Assembly: GCF_014649955.1 (NCBI RefSeq)
Contig: NZ_BMUA01000020.1
Location: forward strand, 81,164 to 145,163
DNA from: Streptomyces violascens
Lineage (GTDB): Bacteria; Actinomycetota; Actinomycetes; Streptomycetales; Streptomycetaceae
DNA: 64,000 bases
Reading direction: 5' to 3'
Position 1 is the first letter of the stretch; each line of letters starts with the position of its first letter. This document shows positions 51,677 to 60,039 of this stretch, in pieces. A program made the position numbers and the translations under genes. The notes under the pieces were generated by a model. That model saw nothing but the letters and a program-made list of their open reading frames with translations. It was not told the origin of the DNA and made no database searches.

Positions 51677-52680
51677 TGGCGACTCCCGAACCGCTCCTGT
51701 CCGTACGGGAGTTGAGCGTGACGTTCCCGACCCCTCGCGGTCCGGTACGGGCCGTGGACTCGCTCTCCTTCGACGTGCACCGGGGCCGCACGCTGGGCAT
51801 CGTCGGCGAGTCCGGTTCCGGCAAGTCCGTCACGTCCATGGCCGTGCTCGGCCTGCACACCGGCGCGGAGGTCACCGGCTCCATCACCCTGGACGGGCAG
51901 GAGCTGGTGGGCCTGCCCGAACGCGCCCTGAACCGGGTGCGCGGCCGCCGCATCGCGATGATCTTCCAGGACCCGCTGTCCAGTCTGCACCCGTACTACA
52001 CGGTCGGCGAACAGATCGCGGAGCACCACCGGGTGCACTTCGACTCCCGCCGCGCACAGGCCCACAGACGCGCGGTGGAGATGCTGGCGGAGGTCGGCAT
52101 CCCGGAGCCGGCGCGCCGGGCGGGCGAGTACCCGCACCAGTTCAGCGGCGGCATGCGGCAGCGGGCGATGATCGCGATGGCGCTGGCGTGCGAGCCGGAG
52201 CTGCTCATCGCGGACGAGCCGACGACGGCGCTCGACGTCACCGTCCAGGCCCAGATCCTGGAACTGCTCGCACGGTTGCAGCAGGAGCGCGGCCTGGCGG
52301 TCGTGATGATCACCCATGACCTGGGGGTGGTGGCCCGGGTGGCCCACGAGGTCCTGGTGATGTACGGGGGCCGGGCGGCCGAACAGGCCCCGGTGGACGA
52401 CCTGTTCGCCACGCCGGCCCACCCCTACACCCGGGGCCTGCTCGACTCGCTCCCCCGCCTGGACGATGACGACGACGCCCCCCTGCGAGCCATCCCGGGC
52501 AGCCCGCCCTCCCTGCTCGACCCGACCCCGGGCTGCGCGTTCGCACCCCGCTGCCCGCGGGCGGCGAGCGCGAGTGCCGAAGTGAGGCTGCGCTGCTCGA
52601 ACGAACGCCCCCTGCTGGGCGGGCCGTCCGGCCACCCGGTGGCCTGCCACCTCCCCGCGTACGAAGGCGTGACGTCATGA
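51676..52680 (+). CDS. ABC transporter ATP-binding protein, DppD/OppD type
   Basis: A 334-residue ATPase: Walker A Gly-Glu-Ser-Gly-Ser-Gly-Lys-Ser, Q-loop Phe-Gln-Asp-Pro, signature Phe-Ser-Gly-Gly-Met-Arg-Gln-Arg, Walker B Leu-Leu-Ile-Ala-Asp-Glu-Pro-Thr, switch Ile-Thr-His-Asp. The C-terminal oligopeptide-transporter extension has Cys in Gly-Cys-Ala-Phe-Ala-Pro-Arg-Cys, with the pattern that binds an iron-sulfur cluster in some relatives. Overlaps the next gene by ATGA. Confidence 0.94.
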   Translation: MATPEPLLSVRELSVTFPTPRGPVRAVDSLSFDVHRGRTLGIVGESGSGKSVTSMAVLGLHTGAEVTGSITLDGQELVGLPERALNRVRGRRIAMIFQDPLSSLHPYYTVGEQIAEHHRVHFDSRRAQAHRRAVEMLAEVGIPEPARRAGEYPHQFSGGMRQRAMIAMALACEPELLIADEPTTALDVTVQAQILELLARLQQERGLAVVMITHDLGVVARVAHEVLVMYGGRAAEQAPVDDLFATPAHPYTRGLLDSLPRLDDDDDAPLRAIPGSPPSLLDPTPGCAFAPRCPRAASASAEVRLRCSNERPLLGGPSGHPVACHLPAYEGVTS

Positions 52681-53666
52681 GCGATGTTTCCACTGACCTC
52701 CAACCCCTCCTCTCCGTACGGGAGTTGAGGATGCACTTCCCGGGCCGGGGAAACCGCTCGGCGCCCGTGCGGGCGGTGGACGGCGTGAGCTTCGACGTGG
52801 CGGCGGGCGAGACGCTGGGACTGGTCGGGGAGTCGGGCTGCGGGAAGTCGACGACGGGCCGCATGATCGTGCGGCTCCTGGAGCCGACCTCGGGGACGAT
52901 CGCGTACGAGGGCCGCGACATCAGCCGCCTGAACCGGCGCGAGCTGCGGCCGGTGCGGAAGGACCTCCAGATGGTGTTCCAGGACCCGCACTCGTCCCTG
53001 AACCCGCGCCAGACGGTGGCCCGCGTCATCGCGGACCCGCTGCTCGCGCACGGCAGCTCGGAGTCGGCGGCGCGGGCTCGCGCGGTGGAGCTGATGGATC
53101 TGGTGGGGCTGATCCCGGAGCACATCGACCGCTACCCGCACGAGTTCTCGGGAGGCCAGGCCCAGCGGATCGGGATAGCCCGGGCCCTGGCCCTGGACCC
53201 GAAGCTGGTGGTGGCGGACGAGCCGGTGTCGGCGCTGGACGTCTCGGTCCAGGCCCAGATCGTGAACCTGATGGAGCGCCTGCAGAAGGAGCTGGGCCTC
53301 GCCTATCTCTTCATCGCGCATGACCTGTCGGTGGTGAAGCGGGTGTGTGACCGGGTGGCGGTGATGTATCTGGGGCGGGTGGTGGAGATCGGCGCGAAGG
53401 AGCGGGTGTACGCGGCACCGGCCCACCCGTACACGCAGGCGCTGCTGTCCGCGGTGCCGTTGCCGGATCCGGCGGCGGAGCGGGCCCGGGAGCGGATCAC
53501 GCTGCTCGGCGACCCACCGAGTCCGGCGTCGCCGCCGCCGGGGTGCGCGTTTCATCCGCGCTGCGCGCGGGCGGCGGCGATCTGCCGGGTGGAGGCGCCG
53601 ATCCTTCGGGGGGTTGCGCGGGGGGAGGAGAGGGAGGTGGCCTGCCACTTCCCGGGGGCGGGGTGA
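52677..53666 (+). CDS. ABC transporter ATP-binding protein, DppF/OppF type
   Basis: A 329-residue ATPase: Walker A Gly-Glu-Ser-Gly-Cys-Gly-Lys-Ser-Thr-Thr-Gly, Q-loop Phe-Gln-Asp-Pro-His-Ser-Ser-Leu-Asn, signature Phe-Ser-Gly-Gly-Gln-Ala-Gln-Arg, Walker B Leu-Val-Val-Ala-Asp-Glu-Pro-Val-Ser. The C-terminal Gly-Cys-Ala-Phe-His-Pro-Arg-Cys motif is again present. Last gene of the five-gene transporter operon; after it come about 740 bp of repeats. Confidence 0.94.
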   Translation: MSDVSTDLQPLLSVRELRMHFPGRGNRSAPVRAVDGVSFDVAAGETLGLVGESGCGKSTTGRMIVRLLEPTSGTIAYEGRDISRLNRRELRPVRKDLQMVFQDPHSSLNPRQTVARVIADPLLAHGSSESAARARAVELMDLVGLIPEHIDRYPHEFSGGQAQRIGIARALALDPKLVVADEPVSALDVSVQAQIVNLMERLQKELGLAYLFIAHDLSVVKRVCDRVAVMYLGRVVEIGAKERVYAAPAHPYTQALLSAVPLPDPAAERARERITLLGDPPSPASPPPGCAFHPRCARAAAICRVEAPILRGVARGEEREVACHFPGAG

Positions 53667-53740
53667 CCCTGGGGTTGCTCCCCCACCCCGCCCCTTCCCG
53701 AGACCCTCCGGGGGTGGTGAAGTGTGCGGCCCGTCCTCCT

Positions 53741-53955
53741 GGGGCTCCACCCCAGACCCCGTTCGCTCCTTAAGGGCGCTCGTCCTCAAACTCCCCCAAG
53801 GCCTCAAGGGCCAGGGGGGACCCCCATGACGGGCTGGGAATGCACCCTGGCGGGGTCGACGCCGCCAGGGGCGCGGTGCTGTGACATGTGCGACTCCGCC
53901 GCGATGGGGGTCCCCCCTGTTCGAGCGAAGCCGAGAACTTGGAGGAGCGAGCAAC
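53741..53955. repeat. Dispersed repeat modules A (inverted) and B after the transporter operon
   Basis: Module A lies at 53741-53837, in the opposite orientation to the copy at 41600. After a linker related to about 41550-41585, module B (53893-53955; TTCGAGCGAAGCCGAGAACT core) follows. Module B recurs at 55684-55765 and 58022-58065. There is no gene from 53667 to 54403. Confidence 0.8.
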
Positions 53956-53990
53956 CGCACACGGCCCGAGGCCGAAAGCGGGTTTAGGGG

Positions 53991-54394
53991 CGCGGGGAAC
54001 TGCGCGACCAGCCATCCACCGCCCGCAGACTGACGGCCGTCAGAGGATTCGGGCGCAGCCCAGGGAAGCCCACACCCAACCCCGCCAGGGGCGCGGGGAA
54101 CTGCGCGACCAGCCATCCACCGCCCGCAGACTCACCGCCGTCAGAGGATCCGGGCGCAGCCCAGGGAAGCCCACACCCAACCCCGCCAGGGGCGCGGGGA
54201 ACTGCGCGACCAGCCACCCGCCGCCCGCAGACTCACCGCCGTCAGAGGATCCGGGCGCAGCCCAGGGAAGCCCACACCCAACCCCGCCAGGGGCGCGGGG
54301 AACTGCACGACCAGCCACCCACCGCCCGCAGACTCACCGCCGTCAGAGGATTCGGGCGCAGCCGAGGGAGCCCGCACCGAAATCCCCCACCCCC
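53991..54394. repeat. Four tandem copies of a 101-bp repeat
   Basis: Copies begin at 53991, 54092, 54193 and 54294, each with CGCGGGGAACTGCGCGACCA (or one base different). Copies 1-3 differ by only a few bases; copy 4 diverges after about 54365. The unit contains GC-rich dyads. The core sequence is a familiar Streptomyces intergenic motif, but the clean tandem array is notable. Confidence 0.92.
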
Positions 54395-54403
54395 AGCGGA
54401 GCG

Positions 54404-55555
54404 TCACAGCACGCCGCTGCCCAGCGGCCGCCCCGCCCCCGCCCCCGGCAGCACATAGAACAGCGCCGAACCATAGTGCTCGGCAAAGGAGTTGAGCGCG
54501 TCGCCCGCGACAAGCCGCTGCTGCACCCGCACGAAGAGCGCGGGGTCGTTCATGTAGGCCAGGAACAGCAACCCCCGGTCGGCCCGACTGTTCTCGTAGG
54601 AGTAGCCGCGCCGCAGCATGCGAGCCCCGTCATCGAGCCGGGAGTTCGCGAGCCGCACATGCGCGTCGGCGGGCAGAACGTAACCGCCCTCCGGAGTCCG
54701 CGCGTCCAGGTCCGCCCCGTCGCGCTCGGAGCCACCCCCCAGCGGCTCACCCCCACGCCTGCGGCGCCCGATGATCTGCTCCTGCCGGGCAACGGGCAGC
54801 CGTCCGAACTCCTCGGCACGCAGCCGTACCCTCCGTACGACGAGGAAGGTGCCGTCGGCGTACGGACCGGGCCCCGGCAGCCACACCCACCGCTCGCTCT
54901 CCGCGCCGGTGGGATTCGTCGTCCCGTCCTTGAACCCGAGCGGATTGCGCGGGGTCTCGCCGTCGCGCACCGCCGTGAAGGGACCGGACTGCGGCCCGGG
55001 CAGCTCGCCCGGCAGGAACCCGGCCTGCCGCCAGCGCGGCTGCAACACCCCGGTGCCGGCGCCCGCGAGCAGCCCGGCGGCCCGTTCGCACGCCCACGGG
55101 TCCGGCGCACAGATCTGTACCCCGATCTCGCCACCGCCGGCCCCCGCGTCGAGGTGCTCCCCGTCGAACGCGGGCAGCTCCCGCAGCCCCTCGGGCGCCC
55201 CGACGCCGAGCCGATTCGGCAGCGCGGGCCCGATCCCGACGGTCGCGGTGGCCCCCGCCTCAAGCCCGGACAGCGCCTCGCTCCACCGCGCGAGCAGCCG
55301 CCGTACGGCGTCCCTCCCGGAGGCTCCGCGCGTGCCCGGGGTGAGGTCGTAGGAGAGGACGAGCGCGTGCTGGGTCCGCGGATCGGTCACCCCGGCCTGC
55401 CGCACGGGCCCACGGGGCGCACCCTGCGCCGGCTGCCGCGAGGCCTCGCGCGGGGGCGCGGAGTCACATCCGCTCAGCGCGAAGGCCAGGGGGAGGGTGG
55501 CGAGGAGGGCGCGGCGACGGATCCTGGGGGGCCCAGGGGGCCTGGGGACGCTCAA
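54404..55555 (-). CDS. DyP-type heme peroxidase, Tat-exported lipoprotein
   Basis: About 383 residues from TTG 55555; the frame runs on to 55915 through repeat DNA. The N-terminus has Arg-Ile-Arg-Arg-Arg-Ala-Leu-Leu-Ala-Thr-Leu, a Tat-like signal, and a lipobox Leu-Ser-Gly-Cys. The DyP hallmark Gly-Phe-Lys-Asp-Gly-Thr-Thr-Asn-Pro (GxxDG) holds the catalytic Asp; His in Asp-Ala-His-Val-Arg-Leu-Ala is the likely heme ligand, and Arg-Gly-Tyr-Ser-Tyr follows. This fits the EfeB group, but no EfeO/EfeU genes are nearby. It probably acts outside the cell on dyes, lignin-like compounds or porphyrin. Confidence 0.88.
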   Translation of the reverse strand: MSVPRPPGPPRIRRRALLATLPLAFALSGCDSAPPREASRQPAQGAPRGPVRQAGVTDPRTQHALVLSYDLTPGTRGASGRDAVRRLLARWSEALSGLEAGATATVGIGPALPNRLGVGAPEGLRELPAFDGEHLDAGAGGGEIGVQICAPDPWACERAAGLLAGAGTGVLQPRWRQAGFLPGELPGPQSGPFTAVRDGETPRNPLGFKDGTTNPTGAESERWVWLPGPGPYADGTFLVVRRVRLRAEEFGRLPVARQEQIIGRRRRGGEPLGGGSERDGADLDARTPEGGYVLPADAHVRLANSRLDDGARMLRRGYSYENSRADRGLLFLAYMNDPALFVRVQQRLVAGDALNSFAEHYGSALFYVLPGAGAGRPLGSGVL

Positions 55556-55683
55556 GTCATCGTACAAAACAGTATATTTCGCGACGAAGGTGCTGCGCAC
55601 GATACACCTACGGCGCCGGGGCACCTCGCTTTCTCGGCTCTGCGTGCCGCGCGAGGCTGAAAGGGGGGTCAGGGGCGCGGGGC

Positions 55684-55880
55684 TGTCACATTGTGGGGCT
55701 CCGCCGCGATGGGGGTCCCCCCTGTTCGAGCGAAGCCGAGAACTTGGGGGAGCGACCAGCCACCCACGGCCCGCAGCCGCCCCATCCGCCCCCGGAGGCC
55801 ACGCGGCGGAGCCGCAGAGTGTTGCAGCGGGAAGGGGTGGGGTGGGGGGGGGCCTCCGGGGTCCGGGTCGGAGCCCCGGC
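55684..55880. repeat. Dispersed repeat modules B and C in the 369-bp gap after the DyP gene
   Basis: Module B at 55684-55765 is close to 53880-53955. Module C at about 55785-55880 is close to 41720-41807, including the CGGCGGAGCCGCAGAGTGT core. The upstream part of the gap (55556-55683) holds the AT-rich patch ACAGTATATTT, the likely promoter of the DyP gene. Confidence 0.8.
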
Positions 55881-55924
55881 GTCGCACCCCGCCCACTCGA
55901 CAACTCCCGCAGCACGCAACGCCG

Positions 55925-56155
55925 TTACTGTTCCCCCAACGGATTGACGGGCGGCGGAGGCGCATCCGGATCATCTCCGGCAACGGGCAGCGGCCGATGT
56001 CCCTCGGACCAGTGGTTGGACCACCCGCACACCCCGCACGAATACCGCCCGTCGAGCCCCGCCAACTCCGTGCCGCACCGCTTGCACCGCGTGTACGTGA
56101 TGTCCGGCGTCGGTGCGGGCCCGGGCTCCGGGGACCGTCCAGGGGCGTGGGTCAC
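55925..56155 (-). CDS. Small zinc-ribbon protein
   Basis: About 76 residues from GTG 56155. The core is Arg-Cys-Lys-Arg-Cys-Gly-Thr-Glu-Leu and, 12 residues on, Tyr-Ser-Cys-Gly-Val-Cys-Gly-Trp-Ser: two Cys-x-x-Cys knuckles forming a zinc ribbon, between Pro-rich tails. The open frame extends far upstream but through unlikely Arg-rich sequence. Function unknown. Confidence 0.7.
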   Translation of the reverse strand: MTHAPGRSPEPGPAPTPDITYTRCKRCGTELAGLDGRYSCGVCGWSNHWSEGHRPLPVAGDDPDAPPPPVNPLGEQ

Positions 56156-56193
56156 CCCAGGGAGCCTACCCAGCGCGGCACCGCGATTCCCTG

Positions 56194-56838
56194 CTACCGG
56201 CACGCCGCCAGCAGCCCCGCCGTCGTCACGACGTTCGCGAAGCCGCCGCCGTGCAGGGACACCGCGGTGGCCCGGGCCAGTTCGTCGGCACTCCGGTGCC
56301 AGCCGAAGGGGCCGGCCAGGTCGAAGGTGTGGGTGGCGTCGAGCGGGAGCAGCACCTCGTAGCCGAGGTTGCCGCCCATCCGGGCCGTGGTCTCGACGCA
56401 CATATTGGTCTGGATGCCTACCACCACGAACTGCTGGACCCCCGCCTCCTTGAACCAGGCGTCCAGGTCGGGCGAACCGTAGAACGCCGAGTTCACGGTC
56501 TTCGTGACGAGGAGCTCCGGGCCGCCGCCCAGCCCCCGCCGCTCCTCCACGTACCCCTTGAAGTCATTGCCGGTGTACCCCGGCCGCAGCGGCGACTCCG
56601 GCTTCGACGAGTCGTGCCGTACGAAGACGACCGGCCGACCGGTCTCCTGCCAGGCCGCGATCAGCGCGGCGATGTTCTCGTCGGCGGAGGGATTGTTGCG
56701 CGGCCCCCAGAACCGCTCCTCCTCGAAGCCCTGCTGTACGTCGACGACGACGAGCGCCGAGTTCGGCGCGATGTCCGTGCTCATGCCCGTGCCCATGCTC
56801 TGTACCTTCTCGTCACTGCTGCTCATGGCGTTGCTCAT
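56194..56838 (-). CDS. Isochorismatase-family cysteine hydrolase
   Basis: About 214 residues if started at ATG 56838; ATG 56784, just before the conserved core, is also possible. The catalytic triad is visible: Asp in Val-Val-Val-Asp-Val-Gln-Gln-Gly-Phe, Lys in Thr-Lys-Thr-Val-Asn-Ser-Ala-Phe and Cys in Thr-Asn-Met-Cys-Val-Glu-Thr-Thr-Ala-Arg. The family includes nicotinamidases, N-carbamoylsarcosine amidases and isochorismatases; the substrate cannot be told. It diverges from a GlxA-type regulator, a common pairing that suggests the regulator controls it. Confidence 0.9.
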   Translation of the reverse strand: MSNAMSSSDEKVQSMGTGMSTDIAPNSALVVVDVQQGFEEERFWGPRNNPSADENIAALIAAWQETGRPVVFVRHDSSKPESPLRPGYTGNDFKGYVEERRGLGGGPELLVTKTVNSAFYGSPDLDAWFKEAGVQQFVVVGIQTNMCVETTARMGGNLGYEVLLPLDATHTFDLAGPFGWHRSADELARATAVSLHGGGFANVVTTAGLLAACR

Positions 56839-56912
56839 GGCCCCCATGCTGCCGTTCCGGAGCACCCCGCCCCAGAGGTACAGAAGTCAGCGATCGATGG
56901 TTTACTGCCACC

Positions 56913-57902
56913 ATGCCGAGCCTGCCGCGTACTCCCCTCCACCGCATCGCCCTGCTGGCCTTCCCCGGCATCCGGGCCTTCGACGTCTCCGTGATCACCG
57001 AGGTGTGGGGCGCGGACCGCACCGACCGGGGCGTGCCCGCCTTCGACCTGCGCCGGGTCGCGGCCGACCCGGCGCCCGTGCCGATGCGCGGCGGCCTCGC
57101 CCTCACCCCGGACCGGACCCCGGCCTGGCTGGACCGCGCCGAACTGATCCTCGTCCCCGGCCTGGACGACCACACAACTCCCGCACCCGCACCCGTACTT
57201 GAGGCACTGCGCCGTGCCCACGCTCGCGGCACGACCATCGCCTCCCTGTGCGGGGGCGCGTTCACCCTCGCCCAGGCCGGGCTGCTCGACGGCCGCCGCG
57301 CCCTGACCCACTGGGCTCTCACCGACCTGTTCCGGGCCCGCCATCCGCGGGTCCGCGTCGAGCAGGACGCGCTGTTCGTGGAGGACGGCAACATCTGGAC
57401 GTCGGCCGGCACGGCCGCGGGGCTCGACCTGTGCCTGCACCTCGTGCGGATCGCGCACGGCGCCGAGACCGCCGCGACGATCGCCCGCTCGATGGTCACC
57501 GCGCCGTTCAGGGCGGGGAGCCAGGCCCAGTTCATCGAACATCCCACCCCGCGCACCGACCGGGACCTGGACGCCCTGGCCGACGTGCGGGCGTACGCGC
57601 TCAGCCACCTCCACGAGCCGCTGACCGTCCCCGCACTCGCCGAGCGGGCCGGGATGTCCCCCCGCTCCTTCGCCCGGCACTTCACCGCGGCCACCGGCAC
57701 GACGCCCCGGCGCTGGCTGCTCGACCAGCGCATCGCGACGGCCCAGAAACTCCTCGAACGCACCGACCTGCCCATGCCGGAGGTGGCCCGCCGAGCAGGC
57801 TTCGGCAGCGAAATCACGATGCGCCAACACTTCGCCATACGCCTCACAACGAGCCCACGCGCCTATCGCGCCTCGTTCGCGTCCACCCCAACTTCCTTGT
57901 AG
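56913..57902 (+). CDS. GlxA-type regulator: DJ-1/PfpI-like domain plus AraC HTH
   Basis: A 329-residue protein. The N-terminal 190 residues are a DJ-1/PfpI-like domain with the nucleophile-elbow Ser-Leu-Cys-Gly-Gly-Ala-Phe (Cys near residue 112). The C-terminal 100 residues are an AraC helix-turn-helix pair (Leu-Ala-Glu-Arg-Ala-Gly-Met-Ser-Pro-Arg-Ser-Phe-Ala-Arg-His-Phe; Ala-Arg-Arg-Ala-Gly-Phe-Gly-Ser). Likely activates the divergent cysteine hydrolase gene in response to its substrate (inference). Confidence 0.92.
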   Translation: MPSLPRTPLHRIALLAFPGIRAFDVSVITEVWGADRTDRGVPAFDLRRVAADPAPVPMRGGLALTPDRTPAWLDRAELILVPGLDDHTTPAPAPVLEALRRAHARGTTIASLCGGAFTLAQAGLLDGRRALTHWALTDLFRARHPRVRVEQDALFVEDGNIWTSAGTAAGLDLCLHLVRIAHGAETAATIARSMVTAPFRAGSQAQFIEHPTPRTDRDLDALADVRAYALSHLHEPLTVPALAERAGMSPRSFARHFTAATGTTPRRWLLDQRIATAQKLLERTDLPMPEVARRAGFGSEITMRQHFAIRLTTSPRAYRASFASTPTSL

Positions 57903-57925
57903 CCAGGGCAACTTGAGGCCGCCCC

Positions 57926-58072
57926 GAGGCTCCGCCCCAGACCCCGTTCGCGCCTGAAGGGCGTTCGTCCTCAAACTCCCCCAAGGCCTTAAGGGCCAGG
58001 GCCCCCACGACAGGCTGCAATGCCCCGATGCGAGCGAAGCCGAGAACTTGGGGGAGCGACCAGCCCCCCACC
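57926..58072. repeat. Dispersed repeat modules A and B in the gap before the sigma/CAP gene
   Basis: Module A (57926-58020) and part of module B (58022-58065) are fused directly here, unlike the copies elsewhere, so the modules can recombine. The rest of the gap (58073-58308) has AT-richer sequence near 58205-58250 that may hold a promoter, but no gene. Confidence 0.8.
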
Positions 58073-58308
58073 GCCCTCACCCGAATGGACTCACCCGACC
58101 GGCCCAGCGAGCGTGACGAGGCCCACACCCCCATCGCCTCCCCCACCCCCGGCACACCCTCCACCAGCCAGAATCCGTCTGAAGTCGTCAGAACCTGGCA
58201 AACACAAGCCGATATCCATCATCGGATTTCTGTTATCCGGTCACCGTCGCTCTGTCTCCTCTCCGTCGGGTCAGTTAGGTTCGATGCTCCGGGGAGAGTG
58301 GACGAGGC

Positions 58309-59970
58309 GTGATCAGTGAACAGGCAGCCGCGGTGGTCGTCGCGGCCCGGGACGGGGATCAGCGGGCGCGGGACGAGCTCGTCGCCGGGTATCTGCCGCT
58401 CGTGTACAACATCGTCGGCCGCGCCCTGAACGGGCACGCCGACGTCGACGACGTCGTGCAGGAGAGCCTGCTGCGGATGCTCGACGGGCTCGGCTCGCTG
58501 CGGGACCCGGAGGCCTTCCGGTCCTGGCTGGTCGCCGTCACCATGAACGAGATCCGGCGGTACTGGCAGGGCCACCGCCGTACCCCCGTCGACGGCGGGC
58601 TCCAGGACGCCTACGACGTCGCCGACCCCGGCGCCGACTTCGTCGACCTCACCATCACGCAACTCGGGCTTTCCGGGCAGCGCAAGGAGGTCACCGAGGC
58701 CACCCGCTGGCTGGAGACCGACGACCGCGCGCTCCTGTCGCTGTGGTGGCTGGAGGCGGCCGGCGTCCTCACCCGGGGCGAGGTCGCCTCCGCGCTCGAC
58801 CTGTCCCCCGAGCACGCCGCCGTACGCATCCAGCGCATGAAGGGCCAGCTGGAGACCGCCCGAGTCGTCGTGCGCGCCCTCGCCGGGATCGAGCGCTGCG
58901 GCGAGCTCTCCGGGCTCGCCCTCTCCTGGGACGGACTGCCCTCCGCCCTCTGGCGCAAGCGCATAGCCCGGCATGCCCGGACCTGCGCCGTCTGCTCCGG
59001 GCACTGGAGCGGGCTCATACCCGCCGAAGGGCTGCTCGTCGGCCTCGCCCTCGTCCCGGCGACAGCAACGGCCGGACTTCTCGCCGCCCTCCACGGAGGA
59101 GCGGGCCCGGCTCTGCAGACCGCCGCCTACGCCACGAACGCACCCGCCGCACCCGCTCCCGGCACCGCGTCCCAGCCCGCCCCCCGAGCCACCCACGCCG
59201 CCCACAAGCGCCGCGGCCCCACCTCCCGGCGCGACCTGCGCGACCAGCGGGCCCGGCGCCGGCGCCGGGCCGCCGCCGTCATCGCCGGGGTCGCCGCGAT
59301 CGCCGCCCTCGGCGGGGCCTTCCACTTCTTCACCGACTCGGGACAGGATCCCTCGCACGCCGTCGCCGACGCGCCCGTCACGACCACCGAGGCCGCCCCC
59401 GACGGCGTCAGCACGAAGCCGGTGCCGCCCACCCCCTCCGCCTCCAACTCGCCGTCCAGGCCCAGCAGTTCGCCCCGCCCCAGCGTCAAGCCCTCCACTC
59501 CCCCCGCCAAGCCCTCCTCGCGCCCCGTGTCGCCCAAGCCCAGCCCCACCGCCAAGCGCGCGGCCACCGGCACCGACTCCGGTCAGCCCGCCGCCGCCCA
59601 GGACGTGCTCGCGCTCGTCAACTCCGAGCGCGCCAAGGCCGGTTGCTCCGCGCTCACCAGCAACCCCAAGCTCTACGACGCCGCTCTCAAGCACTCCGAG
59701 AACATGGCCGCGCAGAACTTCTTCGACCACACCGACCCCAGCGGCGCCGGGCCCGGCGAGCGCATCACCGCCGCCGGGTACAAGTGGAGTACGTACGGAG
59801 AGAACATCGCCCGGGGGCAGGCCGACGCGGCCGCCGTCATGGACTCCTGGATGCACAGCCCCGGCCACCGCGCCAACATCCTGAACTGCGCGTTCAAGGA
59901 GATCGGCATCGGTGTGCACTACGGCTCCGGCGGGCCGTGGTGGACCCAGGACTTCGGCACCCAGAGCTGA
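58309..59970 (+). CDS. Sigma-70 (ECF-like) factor fused to zinc-finger, membrane helix and CAP domain
   Basis: A 553-residue protein from GTG 58309. Residues 10-90 are sigma region 2 (Tyr-Leu-Pro-Leu-Val-Tyr-Asn-Ile-Val; Asp-Asp-Val-Val-Gln-Glu-Ser; Phe-Arg-Ser-Trp-Leu). Residues 130-175 are region 4 (Leu-Asp-Leu-Ser-Pro-Glu-His-Ala-Ala-Val-Arg). His212-x3-Cys216-x2-Cys219 matches the HxxxCxxC of ZAS anti-sigma domains. After a Pro/Ala stretch and an Arg cluster there is one membrane helix (about 311-331), a Ser/Pro/Lys linker and, from about 430, a CAP/SCP (YkwD) domain (Asn-Ser-Glu-Arg, His-Ser-x-Asn-Met-Ala, Gly-Glu-Asn-Ile-Ala, Ser-Pro-Gly-His-Arg-Ala-Asn-Ile). Sigma and sensor are thus on one chain. 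Confidence 0.9.
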   Translation: MISEQAAAVVVAARDGDQRARDELVAGYLPLVYNIVGRALNGHADVDDVVQESLLRMLDGLGSLRDPEAFRSWLVAVTMNEIRRYWQGHRRTPVDGGLQDAYDVADPGADFVDLTITQLGLSGQRKEVTEATRWLETDDRALLSLWWLEAAGVLTRGEVASALDLSPEHAAVRIQRMKGQLETARVVVRALAGIERCGELSGLALSWDGLPSALWRKRIARHARTCAVCSGHWSGLIPAEGLLVGLALVPATATAGLLAALHGGAGPALQTAAYATNAPAAPAPGTASQPAPRATHAAHKRRGPTSRRDLRDQRARRRRRAAAVIAGVAAIAALGGAFHFFTDSGQDPSHAVADAPVTTTEAAPDGVSTKPVPPTPSASNSPSRPSSSPRPSVKPSTPPAKPSSRPVSPKPSPTAKRAATGTDSGQPAAAQDVLALVNSERAKAGCSALTSNPKLYDAALKHSENMAAQNFFDHTDPSGAGPGERITAAGYKWSTYGENIARGQADAAAVMDSWMHSPGHRANILNCAFKEIGIGVHYGSGGPWWTQDFGTQS

Positions 59971-59989
59971 AACCCGCCAACTGAACGCC

Positions 59990-60023
59990 GGTGGGCCCGG
60001 ATCGGAGGAGACCCGGGCCCACC
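59990..60023. terminator. Bidirectional terminator between the sigma/CAP gene and cobN
   Basis: Perfect 11-bp GC stem (59990-60000 with 60013-60023) and a 12-nt loop, midway between two convergent stops (59970 and 60040). Confidence 0.82.
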
Positions 60024-60039
60024 CTCCACGCCAAAGAAC

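Noticed and set aside
53991..54394. CRISPR array
   Set aside because: The 101-bp units are contiguous and conserved over their whole length, with no unique spacers, and no cas genes are present.
53984..54407. Short overlapping minus-strand frames beginning Met-Ala-Gly-Arg-Ala-Val-Pro in each 101-bp repeat
   Set aside because: They arise from the repeat unit itself and have no ribosome site or homologous context.
53888..55660. Long plus-strand frame through the 101-bp repeats and the DyP gene
   Set aside because: It encodes repeats of Ala/Pro/Arg-rich sequence and then the antisense of the peroxidase; no start signal and no family.
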